From: Rodentolepis nana
Taxonomy: Eukaryota > Platyhelminthes > Cestoda > Cyclophyllidea > Hymenolepididae
NCBI GenBank assembly: GCA_900617975.1
Contig: UZAE01001095.1
Location: forward strand, 1 to 15,226
DNA: 15,226 nt
Direction of reading: 5' to 3'
Shown here piece after piece: positions 12,001 through 15,226 of the stretch. Under the pieces are notes generated by a model, which ran no database searches, was not told the origin of the DNA, and was given only the letters and a program-made list of their open reading frames with translations. Position 1 is the stretch's first letter. The number at the start of each line of letters is the position of its first letter. The translations under genes and the position numbers were made by a program.

Positions 12001-14046
12001 AGAAGTAGTGTTACTAGAATATAGCGCATGCATTACCCATAACTGGAATGATATGCTTGCATTTAATAGGCACTTTAAGCAGTTAATAAGCTGAATTAAA
12101 TCTTAAAATACCATGACGGTGTTTTTACATTTAACTACAACTCCGATAAAACTGTTTTATTTGAATGGCAGTCGTTATTAAAGTTGAGATGAAATAATAG
12201 AGCCTATCAGTAAATAATACCTATGGTTTAAGGCTTTATTGAATTTTGAACTTTTTCATTAACTTTTCTAATTATAATCAAGCATTTTTTGGTGATTTTG
12301 ACTTTTAGATGAAGGTGTTGCGTCAACTTCGAACCGATAAAACGCTATGGTCGAACTCGATGGCAGACAACTTTCGTCCCGTCAATCCTCTCAACAACCG
12401 CTCAGTGAGAACGAACATCCGCTTCGCAAGCACAGTTAGTTCATTAATCCTATTCTCAAGTCAACAGAATTCAATTTTCCAAAGAATTTTGGGCTTCTAA
12501 TGGCCAAATTAGCATTTTAGGCGCACCCACTATACCAAATTAATCTTACATAAGTGTTTGTCAATTTTGAATTAATTAATCTAAGCACAATTTTAATTAA
12601 GAATTAACGATGAAATATCTAGAAATAAGCTCTGAATTATACTCCAAAACCTATTAGGTAGATTGCAGTTTTTCGACAAAATGGGGGAAGCTATATTTAT
12701 TCCATATATTTCTTTTTCATTATATCTGCAATGAGCGAAAACAGTTAGTTGATGATCGCAAAGAAATGACGATCTCGCATAGACCCTATCTTTTCTCCGA
12801 ATAAAAGGCAATTAATGGGATAGCCCAGTCATTTGCATGACAAAACTTATCACCCCGGCTGATAAAGTTCGGCGTCGAAACCCGTCTACTTAATTTGCAA
12901 TTTATGCCTTGGAGAAGGAAGGGAGTTTCATTAGATGCCGTTGCGTGTGCAAAGCTTATCTCATCATAAGTTCTTCAGTCCGATTACTGCAACATTGCGG
13001 CTCAGATAAAATCTCGCCTATTAATGTGAAATTAACGTTTTTTTCGAATTCGTGAGGAAATTATTTTCTATTTAGTAATGAAGAGATATCGCTATGAATT
13101 TAATGATCTCAAAAGTCTCTCTATTTGGAAGAAACAATTCTCGTTTCGCAACATTTTGCTTGACCAAGTTTTCAGTCAGTAATGCTTATTTATACCTTTG
13201 GTGCAAACGAATGACAATGAAAGGAGAACCTTTTGACGTTTCTAACGAGAGCGAAAAAACATGCGACCTCCAATTGGTTAGAATGAAGACAGCGAAGATA
13301 GGAGAGAAAATTAAAATCATTCCAGTCTCTCCTGTTCAGATAAGTTCGTTACTATTGATAATCGATGCCAAATTACATCCTAATTGACCTACGTTTAGTA
13401 ATGGGCTTCACCAATTTCAATGACTATTATTAGTCTATCAAATGGGTGTGTGAAGGAGAATTTCTGGTTATATCCAAGAACTCCTTTACTCTGCTCAAGT
13501 CAATTGTAGAAATGGTAGTGGTTTGAGAAATTTTGTCAATAGTATTCATCTCCAGCTTTGATAATATTTGAATAGATTGCCTAAACAAAAGGGCAGCTAT
13601 CGCCTAGCACGTAATACTGATAATTAGTTCATTTTTTTCGGTATATAAATCTCACTTCTTTTATATAAAAAGTAAGGTCCTTGTTTAAGAGAATGGAGTT
13701 CTACAGATACTAATTGGCTTCTTACAAACTTCATAAATTTATTTTCCATCCTTCGAGAATTTGTCTGCATTTATGAACTACAAATTTAAAGTATCTACAA
13801 TTTGGCAACTTACTTTTTAAAACGATAATAACGAATTTATTAGACAATTAAATATTTTGAAAATTTACAATTTTATTTTGAAATTTAATTTACTTCATTT
13901 TTAGGATGGCGTGTGTGAATACAGAAACTCAATATCATATCTTGGTGAGTGGTTCGAATGAAATATTTTGCCTACTTACACTTATAAGTAGCAATAACTA
14001 ATTTCCGTAATTTTAATTTTCAGCTGCCCACACTTCATCGCCCTGA
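2..14046 (+). CDS. CA10: Carbonic anhydrase-related protein, CA10/CA11 (CARP X/XI) type, 3' part, seven exons
   Basis: Join of 2-70, 2366-2461, 4052-4118, 10769-10923, 12309-12434, 13905-13944 and 14024-14046, giving 191 residues plus TGA. The phases match at every junction. Seen: SEH at residues 11-13, GELQLYAYN around 22-30, PNGIAAF around 44-50, TYEGSL around 100-105, ETVTWII around 112-118 and DNFRPVNPLNNR around 149-160. RTNI after PLNNR and Gln at the third zinc-ligand position point to CA10/CA11 rather than CA8 or an active alpha-CA. From the end of the alpha-CA fold its length is close to vertebrate CA10 (compared from memory). The first roughly 130 residues, including the start, any signal peptide and the first two ligand positions, are off the window. 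Known of the family: secreted, catalytically inactive proteins of the nervous system; vertebrate CA10/CA11 bind neurexins. That this protein does the same is inference. Orthology to CA10 versus CA11 cannot be settled here. Confidence 0.9.
71..2365 (+). other. Intron a-b, 2295 bases
   Basis: Donor gtaatt, acceptor ttttcag, phase 0. It holds purine-rich DNA around 180-300 and a few short open frames on both strands (804-989 + ; 1383-1637 - ; 1727-1960 -), none with a recognisable family or consistent splice signals. A small inverted repeat cacattt/aaatgtg lies around 1314-1334. I see no gene. Confidence 0.75.
2366..2461 (+). CDS. CA10: CARP exon b: third zinc-ligand strand, with Gln in place of His
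   Basis: Acceptor ttttcag and donor gtagac bound 32 codons, phase 0 at both ends. The peptide starts LQLYAYNSDLYQSF and ends FSSILQ. It aligns with the alpha-CA strand ELHLVHWN and the helix and strand after it (PNGIA for PDGLAV). The Gln at 2369-2371 takes the place of zinc ligand His119, as it does in vertebrate CA10. A second AG at 2370-2371 (ttgcag) would drop Leu-Gln in frame; the upstream AG is chosen because the family strand needs both residues. Confidence 0.93.
2462..4051 (+). other. Intron b-c, 1590 bases
   Basis: Donor gtagac, acceptor cctatag, phase 0. It starts with a short CA-rich stretch (about 2466-2485), then AT-rich DNA with an 18-bp tandem duplication at 3051-3086. No coding signal. 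Confidence 0.75.
3051..3086. repeat. 18-bp tandem duplication, two copies
   Basis: ttctcagttttaatcag followed by a (copy 1) or g (copy 2), at 3051-3068 and 3069-3086. The copies differ at one base. It sits in an intron and has no evident function. Confidence 0.9.
4052..4118 (+). CDS. CA10: CARP exon c: short 67-base exon
   Basis: Acceptor cctatag and consensus donor gtaagt bound 22 codons plus one base (phase 0 in, phase 1 out). The peptide LSTETNKDLMGIVMAAEKV plus QFFG fits the alpha-CA segment after the FLQ/FLK strand, where an N..L..I..A..V pattern forms a helix leading to a glycine. The polypyrimidine tract before the acceptor is poor. The alternative AG ten bases downstream (caacag, 4061) is rejected, because in phase 0 it meets a TGA after five codons. 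Identification rests on position, phase and this weak pattern, so it is less certain than its neighbours. Confidence 0.8.
6782..6902 (+). other. Pyrimidine-rich tract with cryptic acceptor and donor (pseudo-exon)
   Basis: A strongly C/T-rich run includes cccccctcag (acceptor ending at 6803) and, 98 bases on, tttg|gtaaat (donor at 6902). The segment is open in the incoming phase, but 98 is not a multiple of three, so inclusion would throw exon d out of frame and break the CA fold. Probably a decoy. Confidence 0.4.
7433..7480. repeat. 13-bp perfect inverted repeat, 22-base loop
   Basis: atgcttaatttta at 7433-7445 and its exact reverse complement at 7468-7480. AT-rich stem inside the largest intron. 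It could be a hairpin, the remnant of a small mobile element, or chance. Confidence 0.8.
8370..8414. repeat. 9-bp perfect inverted repeat, 27-base loop
   Basis: gatcagcag at 8370-8378 and ctgctgatc at 8406-8414. The surrounding 130 bases are richer in GC than the rest of the intron, so it may mark an inserted or conserved element. Confidence 0.75.
10769..10923 (+). CDS. CA10: CARP exon d: EGSL..P.C.ETVTWII block, active-site Thr pair lost
   Basis: Acceptor tgcttag and strong donor gtgagt bound 155 bases (phase 1 in, phase 0 out). The split Gly is followed by NKFHLKGIELQALFP and then YMTYEGSLPFPSCAETVTW. This is the alpha-CA segment with GSLTTPP..E.VTW. Trp209 and Glu205 (CA2 numbering) are kept. 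Thr199 is Pro (10852-10854), Thr200 is Phe (10855-10857) and Pro202 is Ser. Cys at 10864-10866 sits at position 203, which forms the conserved disulfide in secreted alpha-CAs, so extracellular folding is likely. Confidence 0.95.
10924..12308 (+). other. Intron d-e, 1385 bases
   Basis: Donor gtgagt, acceptor cttttag, phase 0. AT-rich; contains a short pentameric run of ttaat/tttaa at about 11471-11487 and a G-rich stretch near 11839-11860. No coding signal. Confidence 0.75.
12309..12434 (+). CDS. CA10: CARP exon e: DNFRPVNPLNNR..RTNIRF block
   Basis: Acceptor cttttag follows a T-rich tract; 42 codons with phase 0 at both ends; donor gttagt. It opens MKVLRQLRTDKT, the helix after the TWI strand, and contains MADNFRPVNPLNNRSVRTNI followed by RF, the strongest CA10/CA11 signature in the window (NNR.(I/V)RTNI.F). 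The Met is internal, not a start. An N-R-S sequon at 12396-12404 could be glycosylated, but this segment is buried in known CA structures. An internal gtgaga at 12405 is a possible in-frame cryptic donor; using it would delete the RTNI.F strand. Confidence 0.95.
12435..13904 (+). other. Intron e-f, 1470 bases
   Basis: Donor gttagt (weaker than the others), acceptor atttttag, phase 0. It contains a 97-codon ATG frame at 13094-13387 with no recognised homology and no flanking exon evidence, treated as chance. The weak donor fits the idea that splicing around exon f is variable. Confidence 0.7.
13905..13944 (+). CDS. CA10: CARP exon f: 40-base penultimate exon, candidate cassette
   Basis: Acceptor atttttag and strong donor gtgagt. 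Phase 0 in gives DGVCEYRNSISYL plus one base. The Cys lies seven residues after the Phe of RTNI.F, the same spacing I recall for the C-terminal Cys of vertebrate CA10, which supports inclusion. The length is not a multiple of three, so skipping the exon or moving the donor changes the frame of the last exon. A second GT four bases downstream (13949-13950) makes a tandem donor. Confidence 0.75.
13945..14023 (+). other. Intron f-g, 79 bases
   Basis: Short intron with donor gtgagt and acceptor ttttcag, phase 1 in the default frame. Its first eight bases gtgagtgg contain two GT donors four bases apart. Confidence 0.75.
14024..14046 (+). CDS. CA10: CARP exon g, coding part of last exon (default frame)
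   Basis: Acceptor ttttaattttcag. With exon f included, the split codon G|CT opens AAHTSSP and a TGA at 14044-14046 ends the protein. The stop is in the last exon, so nonsense-mediated decay is not expected. The resulting tail after RTNIRF is close in length to that of CA10. The other two frames of this exon are open for longer and are listed separately. Confidence 0.65.
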
Positions 14047-14155
14047 TGAAGAATTGCGCCTCAGTATTCAGAAAAATCTACCTCCTTCTCTCAATTCTAG
14101 TCCTTCCTTAACTAATATGCGAAGTCTCAGCTCTTTTATCAGAAAATCCTCCTGA
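14024..14155 (+). CDS. Alternative C-terminal tail if exon f is skipped (Ser-rich, 43 residues)
   Basis: Exon e ends in phase 0, so joining it directly to 14024 reads LPTLHRPDEELRLSIQKN and continues to SSFIRKSS and TGA at 14153-14155. This makes a 214-residue product from the window. The tail is charged and then Ser/Pro/Leu-rich, likely disordered, with no membrane segment, and would lack the Cys of exon f. The composition looks protein-like, and 43 open codons in AT-rich DNA is somewhat unlikely by chance, though not strongly so. Whether this isoform exists is inference. Confidence 0.4.
   Translation: MPTLHRPDEELRLSIQKNLPPSLNSSPSLTNMRSLSSFIRKSS
14025..14111 (+). CDS. Alternative C-terminal tail via +4 donor (hydrophobic end)
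   Basis: If exon f runs to 13948, using the second GT of gtgagtgg, the frame becomes ...SYLGDCPHFIALMKN, then a Lys/Arg-containing linker and the hydrophobic end IYLLLSILVLP before TAA at 14109-14111 (214 residues in the window). A short hydrophobic C-terminus after small residues (NCAS) resembles a weak GPI-anchor signal. The downstream donor (gtggtt) is much weaker than gtgagt, so this is speculative. Confidence 0.2.
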   Translation, partial: CPHFIALMKNCASVFRKIYLLLSILVLP

Positions 14156-14410
14156 AAGTGAACTTGATGTTTCAGTTTTTTGCTACCTATATGTACTAAT
14201 GTGAAAAGAAAAAATTCATTCCGATTACAACAATCAAATTATATTCTGCTTGAGAAATTCGTTTTGTCTTCCTTCTTCCCTAGTATCTTGCAAAAGGGAA
14301 AGATGGTTTTAAAATATTCACTTGTCGGTGTTCTATAAGTAAAATTGTACAATATGTTGATATTTTATGAAACACCGTTTTATTAAAAATAAAAAATGAA
14401 TGTATTTTTT
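14047..14410 (+). other. 3' untranslated region of the CARP gene (approximate end)
   Basis: The region follows the default stop and runs to just past the AATAAA at 14388-14393. AT-rich, no further family similarity. The cleavage site is not fixed by sequence alone; about 15-25 bases after the signal is assumed. Confidence 0.5.
14388..14393 (+). terminator. Poly(A) signal AATAAA
   Basis: First canonical AATAAA after the stop codons, in a run ttattaaaaataaaaaatg, followed by a T-rich stretch (gtattttttattag) that could serve as the downstream element. It lies 233 bases after the last alternative stop at 14155. Confidence 0.6.
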
Positions 14411-15108
14411 ATTAGTTAACAGCACTTGTTTATTAGTTTTGCAACCCTAAAAGCCTCCCAAAAAGCCCAAACGGAATAATTCACTGAAAATTATGCCATA
14501 GATCCTATTTGCTTCGCATTGTCTCTAACACCGCCACAGGCTTTGTGTTCATTTTAATAATAATTTGAAATCGTAATTTTGATTAAAAAATTGATATACG
14601 TACTCTCCATCTGAATAAAAAAATTTTATCGAATTATGATTTCGGAATTTTTGTAAACTATGCTATAGCAAATAACAATTCCCATATTCACGTCTATATT
14701 TTCTATGCAAAGGGGTAGGTGAGATCTGTCTGTTGAAAGTTTTGGAAACAATAGATTGGAGCATGGAAATGAGAACGAAATATTGCATTTTATCAATCAA
14801 AATATCACATTTGATCATTAAACTTCATCTTTAGGAACTAAAATTTGAAATCAACACCCCAATTTCTCAAATTTGTGGGACACGTTATCGCTTTGTGCGT
14901 CATCGTATGCCTGCATGACAGGTTTGGGAGGTGTGGCTATACAACTCTATGTACAGCGATCGTACAAACAGTGGACAATCAGTAGCTTCCGTTTGTTTAA
15001 CCTAATCCCCCATCCTGATCATGAATAGCTCCCTGTGTGTACACTTTATCTACAATATACGTACTGAATAAACGTGCTCCGTGCAACACGTCTGTTTCCT
15101 TTCATGGC
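14411..15108. other. Intergenic DNA downstream of the CARP gene
   Basis: AT-rich to about 14,870, then visibly less so. A second AATAAA lies at 15067-15072, followed by a GT-containing stretch, which could be a poly(A) signal of an inserted element such as an LTR. No open frame or family recognised. Confidence 0.5.
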
Positions 15109-15226
15109 TGGGCTATAGCTCAGCTGGTTCTGGGAGTCTAGCTAGATGTTGGAGAATCTGCCATAGAGATTTCTGAGGCAGTCAGGCTTTACTAAGGTAT
15201 CAATCCGCTACAAATTTATGCAACTG
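15109..15226 (+). repeat. tRNA-like / SINE-like head with Pol III box A (runs off window)
   Basis: tgggctatagctcagctgg reads like a tRNA 5' end: seven acceptor bases, then TAGCTCAGCTGG (15116-15127), which fits the Pol III box A consensus at every position. A D-arm of the normal size does not close, and the only box B-like string is a poor ggtatcaatcc at 15196-15206. It is not a functional tRNA; a tRNA-derived SINE or tRNA fragment is the likeliest reading. A primer-binding site next to an LTR end is an alternative. Confidence 0.35.

Noticed and set aside
12405..12410. gtgaga as the true donor of exon e
   Set aside because: It would remove the ten codons with RTNI.F, the most conserved CA10/CA11 strand, so 12434 is the better exon end.
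13094..13387. 97-codon ATG open frame in intron e-f
   Set aside because: No homology recognised, no exon signals, and it is not needed for the CARP reading frame. Kept as a low-priority candidate only.
15109..15226. Functional tRNA gene
   Set aside because: No closing D-arm of normal size, no clear anticodon arm and no good box B; only the 5' head is tRNA-like.

Overview
The window reads as animal nuclear DNA. It is AT-rich (about one third GC by eye), and it carries one multi-exon gene on the + strand with GT-AG introns from 79 bases to 6.65 kb. There are no bacterial operons, ribosome binding sites or long open frames. The gene family exists only in animals. The AT-richness, long introns and divergent protein would fit an invertebrate such as a flatworm, but that is a guess and I cannot name a species.

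The one gene I can support is the 3' part of a carbonic anhydrase-related protein of the CA10/CA11 (CARP X/XI) group. It was pieced together from seven short exons: 2-70 (5' part lies off the window), 2366-2461, 4052-4118, 10769-10923, 12309-12434, 13905-13944 and 14024-14046 (stop). All exon phases agree (intron phases 0,0,1,0,0,1), and the joined length is 576 bases, giving 191 residues plus a stop. Recognisable family blocks appear in the right order: RGSEH, GELQLYAYN, LYQSF.EAV..PNGIA, a TN-to-G block, TYEGS...P.C.ETVTWII, then DNFRPV.PLNNR..RTNI.F. The third zinc-ligand histidine is Gln and the catalytic Thr-Thr pair is Pro-Phe, so the product should not hydrate CO2. Vertebrate relatives are secreted neuronal proteins. 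The start codon, any signal peptide and the first two zinc-ligand positions lie upstream of base 1.

Layout: the intron at 71-2365 holds nothing clear. The intron at 2462-4051 has an 18-bp tandem duplication. The large intron at 4119-10768 has a pyrimidine-rich tract that looks like a pseudo-exon and two clean inverted repeats. Introns at 10924-12308 and 12435-13904 follow, then a 79-base intron. A poly(A) signal lies at 14388. From about 14,900 to the end the base composition changes, and near 15,109 there is a tRNA-like head with a perfect Pol III box A, possibly a SINE or other repeat.

The most interesting part is the 3' end of the gene. The last exon is open in two extra frames, and both could be reached by plausible splicing. 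Skipping the 40-base exon gives a Ser-rich 43-residue tail. Using a tandem donor 4 bases downstream gives a tail ending in a short hydrophobic run. The default splice gives a short tail with a Cys placed as in CA10. The same gene could therefore make three C-termini.
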